Positions 9,871 through 20,739 of a stretch of DNA of 64,000 nt are shown here, one piece after another (position 1 is the stretch's first letter; each line of letters begins with the position of its first letter). Source of the stretch: Symsagittifera roscoffensis (lineage: Eukaryota > Xenacoelomorpha > Acoela > Convolutidae); the NCBI RefSeq assembly GCF_963678635.1, contig NC_087064.1:61993548-62057547 (forward strand), written 5' to 3'. The notes beneath the pieces were generated by a model. That model was not told the DNA's origin and made no database searches. It saw nothing but the letters and a program-made list of their open reading frames with translations. Made by a program: the position numbers and the translations under genes.

Positions 9871-10299
9871 GCAGGTGGCTCGAATGGATCTTGAGTCTTG
9901 AGAGGGAAAGGGGGGCTTGAGCGTGGATCCGGGTAAAACTTGGATTCACGAAAAAGAAGTTTTAACAAAGCAAATATTGTTATTAATATACTATATTTAT
10001 TATGTAAATCAAAATGCTGCATGACAATTTCCTGATTGAATAGGACAAAAGAAATTTTAAATGATTGGCTTGGAAAGCAAGAATTCAAGGGTGCAGGTGT
10101 GTGCAGATTTTGATTGCTGTTTAGCGATAGTGTGAAAATTTTACATGGCTGTGAATTTTGGGGTGTAGATAAGCTTAAGTCTGCTGCAAACTTCTGTAAA
10201 TGACCACTGGCACTGTATCTTGAGTAACACTCGGTTTTCTGGGACTCACTGGCAGAAGACAGCACGCGATGAGGACATCGATCTCGAGTCCGGGGAGTA
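9871..10299 (+). other. 3' untranslated region of element 1 with polypurine tract
   Basis: No coding sequence recognised. A strong purine run, GAGAGGGAAAGGGGGG, lies at 9900-9915. A weaker purine patch (CCGGGGAGTA) directly precedes the LTR homology start at 10300. If the strong run is the true 3' PPT, the LTR would start near 9916 and the second LTR would be 5'-truncated; the homology between the two LTRs starts only at 10300. Confidence 0.5.
9900..9915 (+). promoter_or_regulatory. Candidate 3' polypurine tract
   Basis: Sixteen consecutive purines just after the accessory ORF stop. Polypurine tracts prime plus-strand DNA synthesis in LTR elements. It is 384 nt before the start of LTR homology, which is unusual for a PPT. 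Confidence 0.4.
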
Positions 10300-11202
10300 T
10301 GTGCCAGTCGGTCATATTCGGAAGTTTGACCTTGAGAGAAGCAAAAAACACTTGATTTTGGAGTGAAATTTAATTTTTCAAAATTTCGAATGGAACCTGT
10401 CATGCACGATTTTCTCGCGGTAACTGAAAATCAGAAGAGAGAAGTCAGAACAATCGAGTGACAATCGCGGGAAAGTTGCTAAGTAAAACGGTGGGAAATT
10501 GCTATTCGCAATTTCTGTCACAATAGAACAAGAGTAGAGCTGTCCCATCCAAAACAGAGACGAGAGCATTCCCACGAACTGGATTGTTGTGACTGGAGTA
10601 CTATTATTAACTGGACCAGAGTGAACCTTCGGTGGAAAGGTGGACAGCTAGAGTGTCCCAATGGTTCACGAGAACTTACAGTCTAGAGAAAAAACTTGTT
10701 ATTATTATTAAAACTGACTAACATTAAACTCATCTTAGTTACTTTATTGATTCTTGAAGTGCTTACCGACTTATTTACTTCCTGGTTCTTGAGAGTGCTA
10801 CAATGTGAGTACTAATTTAAATTTCTAGAGTGTGTTTTATGATCATTATGTTGAGGTAAGGCGAGTTTTAGGTTGATCCATCTGAAATGGATCAAAGTTC
10901 CACTGTCTAATAAAAAGTAACTTAACGGATTGTTCCAACCCGGTTTTTAACGGCGTTCATGTATTTTGGGTATCTAGAGACCTAAGTATGGGGACGTTTC
11001 TAATTCTAGAGTGGGGGGATATTTTAGTAGTAGCCTTTAAGCTGTAACGGGTCGTAGTCTCATGTCACAAACGAACCGAACTGGCTCCGACCGTTCTTGA
11101 GGTAGAAAAACACAAGAGATGGTGTCCCTGACCCTTGAGCCAGTGGTTATAGGGCCTATTTTTCTTAAGCCTCATGTGTGACTGCAGTAGACGAATGTTA
11201 CA
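10300..11202 (+). repeat. 3' LTR of element 1
   Basis: Begins TGTGCCAGTCGGTCAT and ends GTTACA (TG...CA ends). It aligns end to end with 11265-12147, sharing GACCAGAGTGAACCTTCGG, a conserved hairpin TTGATCCATCTGAAATGGATCAA (stem arms of nine bases, 10873-10895) and AATAAA at 10909-10914, which may be the polyadenylation signal. Visible divergence from the second LTR is substantial, so the two are not from one recent insertion. Confidence 0.8.
10909..10914 (+). terminator. Polyadenylation signal AATAAA in LTR
   Basis: AATAAA directly follows the conserved palindromic hairpin (10873-10895). The same pair recurs in the second LTR (hairpin 11818-11840, AATAAA 11854-11859), so this spacing is conserved between copies and probably marks the R region. 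Confidence 0.55.
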
Positions 11203-11264
11203 CTGCTCCTCCGGTACACGCAAAAATTATTGTGCCAGTCGCTCATAATTGGAAGTTTGACCTT
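11203..11264 (+). other. LTR-LTR junction with duplicated LTR start
   Basis: Between the two LTRs are 28 unrelated bases, then TGTGCCAGTCGCTCATAATT... at 11231-11264, a 34-bp near-duplicate of the LTR start that follows at 11265. It looks like a short tandem duplication of the LTR terminus. Confidence 0.6.
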
Positions 11265-12147
11265 TGTGCCAGTCGGTCATATTTGGAAGTTTGACCTTGA
11301 GCAACTCAAAAGACATGATTTTGGGGTGAAATGGAATTTCTCAAAAATTCGAATTGAGCATGTCGTGTTCAAGTTTCTCGCGACAACTGAAAATATGAGA
11401 AAATAAGAACAGAAGATTCGAACTACAATCGCAGGAAAGTATTCAAAGATAGCTGCGGGCAATTGCTATTCGCAATTTCCGATACTTGATTCGAACGAGA
11501 GTAGAGCTGTCTTATTCGAAACAGAAAGCAGAGTGATCGCGAGTAAATAAGAGATATATTGGAAGTTGACCAGAGTGAACCTTCGGTGGAAAGTTGGACA
11601 ACCGAAGTCTCCCAATGAATCAGAACCAAAACTTGTCTCTTGATTTAAAACTGACTTATTCAAAACTCCTTTAGTTAAACTTGGTTACCCTATTTATGCT
11701 AGAATTACCTATTAAATTAGTTACTGAAATCTAGAAATTGTGCTGGTATGTGAGTACCCAATTTATTTTCTTGAGTGTGTTTAATATTGTTATTTTAATT
11801 TAGGGAGAGTTTTCAGGTTGATCCATCTGCAATGGATCAAAGGTCCACTGTGTAATAAAAAGTAACTTTACGTCAGGTTCCGACCCTGTTTTTAACGGCG
11901 TTCGTGTAAATTAGGTATTTTGAGACCTGCGTATGGGGGCGTTCTTATTTTCTAGAGTGGGGGGATATTTGGTAGTGGACTTTAAGCTCTAACAAAGGTT
12001 TTAGTCTCATGTCGCAAGTGAACCGAATTGGCTCCAACCGCTTGATGTAGAAAAACACAAGATATAGTGTCCCTGACTCTTGAGCCAATGGATATGGGGC
12101 CTATTTTTCTTTAACCTCATAAGTGACTTATGTAGGCGACTGTTACA
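11265..12147 (+). repeat. 5' LTR of gypsy element 2
   Basis: Homologous along its length to 10300-11202, with TGTGCC start, conserved hairpin 11818-11840, AATAAA 11854-11859 and GTTACA end. It is followed by a plausible primer-binding site and then gag of the same family, so it is the 5' LTR of a second copy in the same orientation. Confidence 0.75.
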
Positions 12148-12158
12148 TAGAAATTTTA

Positions 12159-12177
12159 TGGCGCTCCTGGGTGGGCC
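12159..12177 (+). promoter_or_regulatory. Primer-binding site of element 2
   Basis: TGGCGCTCCTGGGTGGGCC starts with TGG, the complement of the CCA end of a tRNA, eleven bases after the LTR end. Which tRNA is used cannot be decided without a tRNA set. Confidence 0.5.
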
Positions 12178-12190
12178 ATAATCAACACCA

Positions 12191-13893
12191 ATGCCAAATG
12201 CAGAAGAACAAGAAAAGAAGACCATAGAGTTCTCACCAATCGATTTTGTAGAAGACACAACAAGCAACACGCCGGAAACGATAAAAGACGATTCTCAAAC
12301 AAAAAGAACGTGGTTCACAGAGAAGATTGCAGCGATGGTCGGAATGAAACCAAGAGAGAAAGAAGAGGTGATACCAACGACCGAGAAAAGCAAATCATTT
12401 GGAACAGTTTCCGCAATAACAACAGAGGCCAAACAAGACAAAGAGCAGGTCACACATGGAGCAACGGCTAACCGAGAAAAGACAATTTTGCTTGAGCTGA
12501 GCGACTTGATAGCAAAGTTGGAGCAAATCGACAAGAAACTGATGACAGCGAGTTGGATTGCCAAGAGCTAAAAAGGCAAATACGATACCATAAGAATGAG
12601 AACCTAGACAACTAGCTCAACCTGGCTAGGGCGACGGAAGAAAAGCTACAGCAGATGTCAGACAAGGTAGACGCTGCCGACAAAGAGCGAGAGAAACATA
12701 TCAGGAAGGATATGGAAGAAACGAAGCAACGGTACGACACCGTGAATGACAAGTTTTGGAATCTAGAGACCAGAATGGACACAATGAGCAAAGGCCAAGC
12801 TGAAAGTTCTTGTGCCATACAGTCCAAACTGGATGCTCTCTTGAGAAACTCCATAGCACAGGACAAACTGGTAGCAGGCAGACCACAAGGCACCAAAGTC
12901 GACTTTATAGAACCGCAACGGAATGAGCGGGAGTCTACACCGTTACCCCGGATTGCAACGAGCACAGGGGCAGAGGGGTCCAAGACCATAATGAAGGGTG
13001 GAACCTCAAACTCGACGAATGCACCAGGGGACTCCAGCACACACGCTAATGTAGCACCTCACCTGACGCCATGACATGGGCGAGCACCTGGGACATGATG
13101 AACAGGACACTTGAAGCGTTCGCGAAAAGGAACACAGACTCAAGTGACGGAGGAAGTGGTAAAAAGAAACCCAAAGGTTTCAAAGATGACTCGGATGGCT
13201 GCATTGACACATGGGTAGAAATCATGAGACTACATTTAGAACAAGACAACTTGAATGACGAAAGGTAGGTCTGCACAGCGATACTGAGCAACCTGGAGGG
13301 CACCGCGTTAAAATGCGTAGTAGCGAAGAAAGAGGAGGAGCGCGATACAGCGGACAAAATTTTCGAAATACTGTTGAACCGATTCGGATCAGGAATGAAG
13401 GGCCACCGAGCGATGATGAGATTTGAAAAAAAAGACAAAGAGACGACGAGTCAATCGATCGGTTTCTGGATGATCTTGAGAGCTTGAGAAGAAGGAGCGA
13501 TCCCAAAGAATCGACGAACAGAAGAAATTTCAGCATCGCCTCGAAGTTTATCGACGGGGTGAAGAATGACGACTTGAGAACGATGTTGGCGACGTATTAT
13601 AAACTATCAAAGGATAATGCACCAACCCCAGAGGAGATGAGACAAAAGTCTAGAGATTACATGTTAATGAAACCAAAGAAGTACTCATACTCAGAAGGCA
13701 CGAACATGCAAGGGGGAGCCAGCCACAAAAGTCGTCATGGTACAAGCCTAGAGACGACATGGACAAACGTAGGTCTTGCGCAAATTGTGGATCAGTAGAT
13801 CATCATGTGGCGGATTGCACGACGTCCAAGCAGGGCATGACGAGCTTATGATATGCACCGGAAGAAGAAGACATGAGTCAAACGGAGGAACAT
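12191..13893 (+). pseudogene. gag: Decayed gag of gypsy element 2, truncated
   Basis: Supplies the Gag N-terminus missing from copy 1: a charged start MPNAEEQEKKTIEF, then a coiled-coil-like Lys/Glu-rich segment (12550-12780), then the region homologous to 1-1130 of copy 1. It has frame changes at about 12540, 13060, 13430 and 13715, in-frame TAG at 12613-12615 and 13266-13268 (the latter is CAA Gln in copy 1), and TGA at 13851-13853 where copy 1 has GGA. One zinc knuckle survives (CANCGSVDHHVADC, about 13777-13818). Homology stops near 13893, where LINE-like sequence begins; the rest of this element is lost. Confidence 0.8.
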
Positions 13894-15870
13894 AAGTGTT
13901 TGCCCAAGATCTGTTACCTTCAAGTAGTGGCGAGCGAAGACCGTATTCCTTGGAATACGGAAACAAAAAGTCAGGTCAACCCAGGAACCATGGAGAAGGT
14001 TCAAAATCCCGAAGGGGAGAGGAACCAAACCCACCCAGGTATTATGTACCACAAAGAGACGACCCGAAAAGTTCTTGCCAGGACAATCAACGATGTTGCG
14101 GGTTTTCAATTACAGAGTCAAATGATCCTGCCAATTTGGCTCTGACGTTATTAGCTAGGGCAGGTGATGTGCACTCAAATCCCGGGCCGAGAGTCAAATG
14201 CCCAGTGTGCACCAAAGGTATTTATGACAAGAATCTGCTTTGGTGCAGAAGAGGGGGATACGTCCACTTGAAGTGTACTAACTTGACTAACAGCCGCCAG
14301 TGGGATAAAGATTTCGACTGCAACAAAGCAGTTGGTGCGCATTAGTAAAGAAAGGCGGGGACCCACGAAAAGAAAGAGAGAGGAAAAGAACAAGGAGAAA
14401 AAACATCAGACTCCAGAAAATGAGAAGAGAAAAACCAGAGATAAAAACAACAGACATTCTAACGTGGAACCTGCAAAAAAGGTCTATGCAAGTCAACAAC
14501 AGAAGGAAGCTGCGGCATTTTGCATTCTACTGCCTCCGGAAAAGACATAACATAATACTAATGAGCGACATAAGGGCAGAAACACCAGGGGTGATCTGGT
14601 TTTGAGAGGGACGCAGCTCAGCCGCGATAATACATTCAACAAAATCCGCCATACTACTCGGAGGTGCCTGGAAACAAAGGTGGATGAATAAGGGCCAGAA
14701 AAAATGCTGGGGTGAACGGGTAACGTCAGTAACAGTCGCACACCTTCACCGAGTAGCAGGATACCTACCTCTATGGCAGTTTGGGGAAGAGACAATGGAG
14801 ATATATAGAAGAGAGCTGGAGGAACAAGTGACCACATCAACTAACCAAGAATAGTTAATAATAGGAGGAGACCATACCTCACATATGGGTTTTGGAGGCC
14901 ATCGGCTCTTCGCAGACGGTACTAGGGGTCCTTTCGGAATGGGGATTAGGGACTGTACAGGGGATGATTTCCTGCAATGGTGCGAGGATAACAATTTATG
15001 CTGGGCAGACTCCTTCGTATGAATGGAACACAGGGGCACGTGGTTCAACAGACTGAATGCCAAATGGTATGAATTGGATGGTTTTGTCCTGAAAAAACAT
15101 CAGAGGAGCAGAATCTTGAAGGACATCAAGGTAATAAGAGAAGACTCCTTTTCTGACCATCGCACTAAACAGACCACAATAAACGTTCGAAACCCCTCCT
15201 CAAGGGAGAATCTGGTAAACCGGGAAAAAAAGGTAACACAGACAAACTAAGACTGGAGAGGCGGCAAAAACAATCCATGGAGCAGCTTTAGAAATCTGCG
15301 GCAGAACAGAAAAGAACGTTAACTTGCCATGGATGAAAGTCCGTGAACAAGAATGTGAAAATTTCCGAAAAAATATAAATCAAGCAGTCCGAAAAAACAA
15401 GATAAATTCTACAGCGAGGGCAAACGAGACAATCGACTGAGTACATGAATAATACAAGAGAAGAAGTACGGCGGCACCGGTCAGCTTTCAAAAAGCATCA
15501 GAGACAATGGGAGAACCAGTTTTGGGATACCATCATTGAAGAGGCCAAGGATGCCAGCGAGAGAAACGACTGGGGCAAAATGTACAAGACGCTCAAAAAC
15601 TGGGCCTAAGAGACGATAAGAGAAGCGCCCCGAGTGAGCAGTTCTCAGCGGAAGAACTTAAAACACATTTTGAGAAAGTATCTAAAGAAAGATCAGAACA
15701 CACGTCAGAAGAAATACACGGGAAGAAACATTTGATGACACGGGCAGCGTGGAGCTCTCCCAAGAAACGATAAAGAGAACGGGAGCTGACAACACTACGT
15801 TACCAACAAAGACCTGTGAAGTCCTGGACAGGAAAATAAGAGAGATGCCGATGCAAAAAGCGTCCCGAGT
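13894..15870 (+). mobile_element. LINE fragment with 2A-like motif, zinc finger and endonuclease, RT missing
   Basis: Order seen: Gly/Ser/Arg-rich leader, 2A-like motif, a Cys/His finger (CPVCTKGIYDKNLLWC...YVHLKC, about 14200-14275), then a decayed apurinic-type endonuclease with TTDILTWNLQKRSMQ (14447), SDIRAETPGVIW (14560-14600), LIIGGDHTSHMGFGGHR (14850-14905), FADGTRGPFGMGI and a final SFSDHR (about 15150). An EN-to-RT linker follows (WGKMYKTLKNWA, 15573-15608). Several stops and frame changes. No RT palm follows. LINE identity is clear from endonuclease motifs; the clade is not. Confidence 0.75.
14136..14189 (+). other. 2A-like ribosome-skipping motif in LINE ORF
   Basis: Encodes LALTLLARAGDVHSNPGP, with the NPGP core at 14178-14189 directly upstream of a zinc finger. 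The canonical 2A signature is D-[VI]-E-x-N-P-G-P; here Glu is replaced by His. 2A-like peptides are known in non-LTR retrotransposons of some invertebrates. Activity of the His variant is unproven. Confidence 0.65.
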
Positions 15871-16500
15871 GTTTGATGTGCAGAAGAACAACCAGGTGAA
15901 GAACAAGTTTACAGGAGTTCCGGAAAAGGATCCTCGAGTCTGCTTTAATCGATCGACGTCGCGACCAGCAATAAACACGCAGCAACCGCCGCTCGGCACA
16001 TCACATTTGATACTTGGTGACAGTTTGGTGAGAGTTCTCCAGAACCTGAGGACCTCCCGGATCACCACGGTATTGGCCTCTGGAGGTGCCACGATAGCCC
16101 ATCTGCATCGAATGGTGGGGCTAATAAGCCCTGGAAGAATCCCTAACATATTAATCCTAGTAGGGACAAACAATGTGTCCAGAGGTTCAAATGAGGAAGA
16201 GGCACAGTGGGAAACGATGATGGTGTGAGTATTTACTAATCACTGGCCAAAGTTCAAGTGCGCGGTACTGACGGTCTGCACCGTACTGATGAGCACTAGA
16301 GCGCTGACATCGGGGGGAAGGAGGCATTACGAAAGGGTTATCAGGTGGAATAACATAGTGAGAAATCTGGCGAATCGTAAGGCTGGACGGATGATTCTCA
16401 TTGATATCGAACACGAACTCAGAGCTATGGCTCAAGTCAGACTCACCATCGATAGAATCCACTTTGACAGTATAAAATAACAAGCCTGGATGACTCTCAG
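15749..16500 (+). pseudogene. SGNH/GDSL hydrolase-like (esterase) domain, broken
   Basis: Encodes an SGNH-type fold: block I HLILGDSL (about 16006-16029), block III LVGTNN (about 16159-16176) and block V DRIHFDS (about 16454-16474), giving the Ser, Gly/Asn and Asp-His positions expected of the family. The frame is broken by TGA at 16226-16228, where a Cys or similar would continue it, and by TAA 16478-16480, after which homologous-looking coding (QAWM) runs on. Esterase domains occur in ORF1 of CR1-type LINEs and in other retroelements. Here the domain follows LINE linker sequence with a junction near 15860, so its parent element is uncertain. Confidence 0.6.
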
Positions 16501-19010
16501 GTGTCTTATATCGATGGGTTGTGTGGCCTAATGTTCTCGTAGTGAGCGGCTCGCCGGTACTCAGTCTATAAAAACGTCCCTCCTGTTGCACCTCCGCAAT
16601 CATGAAGGCCCCCTCCACTTTTTAGGAGCTTTTTCGTTCCTTTTGGTGGTATAACGTTCTGAAATACCCACGCGTAGTCTCCTACCGAGTAAGTTTTTGC
16701 ACCAGCTTCTTTTTTATCGAATCTTTTCCTCTTCCCGCTTTGCCTGTGCCTGCTGAGTGTTCCGTCTACACAATTCGTTTAGTTCTCGTTGACGTCTATT
16801 CATATCCCGTACGCAGACTTGTCGTGATGTTGTCCTCACCTCATACTCTGGATAAAAGAAAGTCAAGGGCAAAGACTTCTCGTGTCTAGTTAACATCATG
16901 TGTGGACTATTCCGGTGGTGGAGTGTTGCGTGCTCTTGTAAGCTTCTATCACCTGCGGAAGATACCTGTCCCAATCTGTCATGTACCTAGAACAATATAC
17001 CCTTAGCATCGACACTAACGTTCAATTTTGCCTTTTCACTAAGCCATTTTCTGGGGATGGTATGTCGTGGAGTGAACTTGAGCTACCTGGGAGCGTCTCA
17101 TGAGCTCTTCAGTTAGTTCTCCTACGAAAGCTGTTCCATTGTCCGATTGAAACGTCATCGGACAACCATGTATGGCTTTTCACATAGTGATTAGATGAAT
17201 GCACGTCTCTTCTGCTGAGGCAGTTATGCAGGGCACGGCCTCTGCATACTTCGTGAAGTGATCTTTTATGACCAAGACTTGATTGTAACCACTGTCTGTC
17301 ATGCATATCTTTTGATGATCAATTTGCACCACCTCGTTAAATCAGATGACTCGATCGACTGCAGGGGAAATCGCAACTTTCTTGGATTCTTGGCCTTTTG
17401 GCATGACAGACATGCTATTACCCACTTCTGGCCTCCCTTTTTCATTCCAGGCCACTCAAAGCGTTTCAGAATCATCTGGATTCTCTGTTGGCCCATCTGA
17501 TCATAAGACCCGAATAAAAGTTCTGTTTGATAGAGTTGCGGCAACACTATCGCATTTTATTTGTACAGGACTTGTCCACTTCTCTTCTCTTGCAGGCCAC
17601 TATGACGTCCTTGTTCAGATATAACCTTCCCTCTTTCTGCATAAAGTATTGTGTCAGAATGCGATATCTGTCTTCCTCCAGATCGCCTTTGTCCGGAGCT
17701 CTATTTTCGATCCACCGTCTCAGGTTGCTCGTCATGCGGTCACTTCTCTGTGCTCATAGTAGGTCCGAGAGTCTGTATCTCGCCCTCAAGTACGTCTTCA
17801 TGACCCTCATCTGACTAAACATTTCATCTGACTGATGCGTGTCATCTTCCATCTTAACGCACCAATTCTTCGCCAATGGTTGTGTTTTTTGTTCGAACGG
17901 TTGAAGATCAGTCCTGACTACCTCTTTTTGCGGCAACAAGCTTATGGAACGTGTCGATACTGCTTTTGTTTCCAGATCATCTGCTGCGTTGTCAAAGACT
18001 CTTTCACCTGGTATAAGGTAGCAATCACTGTCAGGGTCTTGATATACCTCCCTGTCCAGATCCCTTGCTCGAGTCTCCACCAGTAGTGTGCGGGTCGCTA
18101 GCTCTGACATATCCAATCCTGAGCTCGAGTTCCTGTCTGAGTAGGTGTTGATTCCTGAATTCCGGGAACTATTATCAATTGAAGAGTCTGCGATGGAGCA
18201 CGTTCCCCCCTCCGGATCGGTTCCGTGTGTTCTGTTCATCCATCTGAACTCCCCGGACAAAATTTTCTCCTCCAGGTCCTGTTCCTTATCAGGAAATTTT
18301 TCTTCTAGATCAGACTCCCCGAACAATTTTTTTTGTCCCGGGTGTTGATCCTGAACTCGCCTGCTCTCCTCACTGTTCGTCTCCCCGGACAAATTTTCTT
18401 TCCCTGGGTTCTGTTCAACCTTCTCATCTTCCCTATCCTGGTCTTCAAAGGTAACGGTTTTCTTTTGCGTATCGTTCCCCTGCTCTTTTCGTTTGTATGT
18501 TGTGCTTGTCAAGACGTTTTGGGGTATCGCGGACACTAGTTGCTGAACTATAGTCCTATAATCCCTTTCATTTTCTTTGTGTTGTCGTCTTGACGGCATG
18601 ATCTTCACCTTCTCCCAGACTGTCAGTGATGTCATGGCTGCTGCTCACTCTGGGTCATCTCTGTTCACTTCTCTCTCCAACAATCCACCCAGCATCCGCA
18701 TCACTTGCGGTGTTACCTGAATTGTTTTATCCAATATTGAGAGGCTGTTTATGTTCATGCGAGAGAGTTCCTGCTGGACCATGTTTGAGCGCAGCAACAT
18801 ATTCAAAGGCACTGGCTCCTTCTTGGATAGAATCTTTATCTCGGCTGCTTTCTCTGCAGGTAACTCAGGATGTCCTGGAATTGGATGTCCAGACTTGTCC
18901 AAACATCTCGTCAAGGGAAGCGCTTTGTAAATTTCTTTGTTCAGAAACGAGAACGCCTCCTTGATTTTGCCTTGCGGCAACAAGCTTATGGAACGTGGCG
19001 ATACTAGTAA
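16500..19010 (-). pseudogene. Decayed gypsy pol (element 3), inverted
   Basis: Reading down the minus strand from about 19000: the RNase H tail region (FLNKEIYKALPLTRCLDKSG, 18950-18890) matches 4400-4470 of copy 1. The acidic linker comes next (18635-17754, with SG(E/D) repeats), then the pre-integrase region and LPQLYQTELLFGSYDQMG (17550-17490), fragments of integrase core (17480-16990), the ARQVCVRDMNRRQRELNELCRR region (16850-16740) and the GPY/F-like FMIAEVQQEGRFYRLSTG at about 16610-16555. Frames are broken repeatedly. It abuts the SGNH segment near 16500. Useful as an outgroup copy for judging stops in element 1. Confidence 0.8.
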
Positions 19011-19609
19011 TACTATACCCGTCCGGTTTGTTTAACCTTCGAATTAAGGTGCTCAACTCGGAAATTCAGAGTTCGGTGAAGGGTCACTACAGTGCAGTCA
19101 CTGTCGAGCCCCCCGCAGAGTAATATCTTACTTTTTGTACCAAAAGAGATACAAAACTTTTAACGATACCCAACAGTCAATTGTTGTTGTCCTTGAGCCC
19201 CTTCTTGTCGCTCCTTGAACTCCTTGCCGGATCAGTCTTCTTCACTTATTTCGAGACCCTTCCAGATTGAGCGCAAATTAGCATTAACGTGCTTAAATAC
19301 TCAAATAACCCCACAGTACAAGCCTCACAAACGGGCCAAAAAATTGATCGTAACAATCCTGACTGATATAAATGCCTGTAACAACAATATATCTAACAAT
19401 GACTTCAACTGATTTCTACTGATTTTATACTTTTTTTTTTTACTGTTTTTGGTTTTTTTGGTTAGTTTTTATGTTTTTTGTTTTTCTTAGGTACTACAAT
19501 ACTTTTTGTTTAGTTTCTTGTACATCTTTAACTGTTTTTGGTCACGCAACACTCATGAAATGACGGGACCGCAAATCCCCCCCCCCCACCCTTCCTGGTT
19601 CGTGAATTT
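19011..19609. other. No gene seen; T-rich and C-run spacer
   Basis: Sequence between the inverted gypsy pol and the left LTR-like arm. It has a T-rich tract at 19430-19520 and a C10 run near 19577. I see no coding exon or RNA gene. Confidence 0.4.
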
Positions 19610-20420
19610 TCCTTTTCTTTTGGTGGTCTTTCTAACATCGGGTCGACAAAAACGTTACCGCGTCTGGCTTCGGTCGAAACACTCAATTTAACTTAAATAT
19701 ATGCAAGAATAGTGAGCTCATGGCTGGGACTCAGTATCCCCAGACCACGAGGTCACTCCTAAAAACAGGGCTACTACTATTTATTATATTACTATTGTTT
19801 TCGTTCAGTAAATAAAAATCATCATCTCTATCGAAGATGGATCAACTCTTTCCCTCACTCCTAGCTTCTCATTCTCTGAAAATGAATCGGGATGTTTATT
19901 AAACTCGACCCAGGAAGCTAGAACTTTATATAAAACAGTTTGAGTTCTGGGCCCGAGACCCCTCTGGATTCTGGAATCCGGGGAAATAACGTCCTAATTT
20001 TTTCTAGGAAGGCTGGACACGTCGTCCCAATACCCTTCCTCGTCGTCCCAATACCCGTGTGAATTGCTCGGTAAGATTGTAGCGGCACAATCGTTACAAC
20101 TCGGAGCGGTTTCTGACAATTTCCAGTTATAACTTCAATCTGTCGTTAATTTCTCGTAGTTGTTTTCACTGCAACTATTGTTGTTCTGTTTCGCCGTTTC
20201 AGTGTGTGCGAAATATGAAAAGGTTACGTGTCGTTCAAGTCCAAATCGAAACTTTAAAAATTAGCATGTCAGTTAAAACTAACCCTTCCCGATTCGTCTA
20301 ATTGTTCAAATAACGTCGCTAATCCGTTAAAACCATCAATCTTCCAGGTTAGATGTTCTTTTTCTGGTCGATAAAAATTCGAATGCGAAACTGCATTTTC
20401 GTACAATCTGGTCAAAAGTT
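19610..20420 (-). repeat. LTR-like arm, minus orientation
   Basis: Reverse complement aligns with 20740-21480 over most of its length: shared blocks include CAGACCACGAGGTCACTCCT, GATTGTAGCGGCACAATCG and GTTTTTGTCG(A/G)CCCGAT. It shares the GATCCATCTTCGATGG hairpin theme and the CGACAACTGAAA-type block with the gypsy LTRs at 10.3 and 11.3 kb, so it is probably a diverged LTR, perhaps the 5' LTR of inverted element 3. Confidence 0.6.
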
Positions 20421-20739
20421 ACATGGTTGACGGAACTGTCCTGCGTCCCAACACTTTTTAAACCTAGGAGAAAAAGTTTCAAATCGGGACATTGACGTGA
20501 GAAGTCGGAAAAAATGTTTTATCTTAATTCATATCCTCGAAAATGCAGTGAAAGAATTTGGAAGGGTGTTATAGTTTAGTATGATGCCATTTGTATTCTG
20601 CAGTGAGTCGATGTGGTGTGGATAGAAGTTCTGTTCGATGGCACTGTACCATTTTGATGAAGACTACGAGACTCAATGAGGAAATTGACTGGGCTGTCCG
20701 GGGATTATAAGACATTCGACCGAGAAGATTAACAGTTTT

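Larger units (their letters stand above)
1..11202 (+). mobile_element. Ty3/gypsy-type LTR retrotransposon (element 1), 5' end outside window
   Basis: Order of coding parts is gag, aspartic protease, RT-RNase H, long acidic linker, integrase, macro-like module, then a separate accessory ORF region and a 3' LTR at 10300-11202. This is Ty3/gypsy order (RT before integrase). The 5' LTR and start of gag lie left of the window. Reading frames are long and mostly open, so this is the youngest gypsy copy here, yet it has in-frame TAG codons at 600, 2785, 5571 and 7827 and frame changes at about 1432-1514 and 4575. Base composition is more GC-rich than the host DNA to the right. Confidence 0.9.

Noticed and set aside
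16187-16618. 143-codon minus-strand frame as one protein
   Set aside because: The first third matches the gypsy GPY/F region, the rest is antisense to the SGNH segment; it is a chance fusion across a junction.
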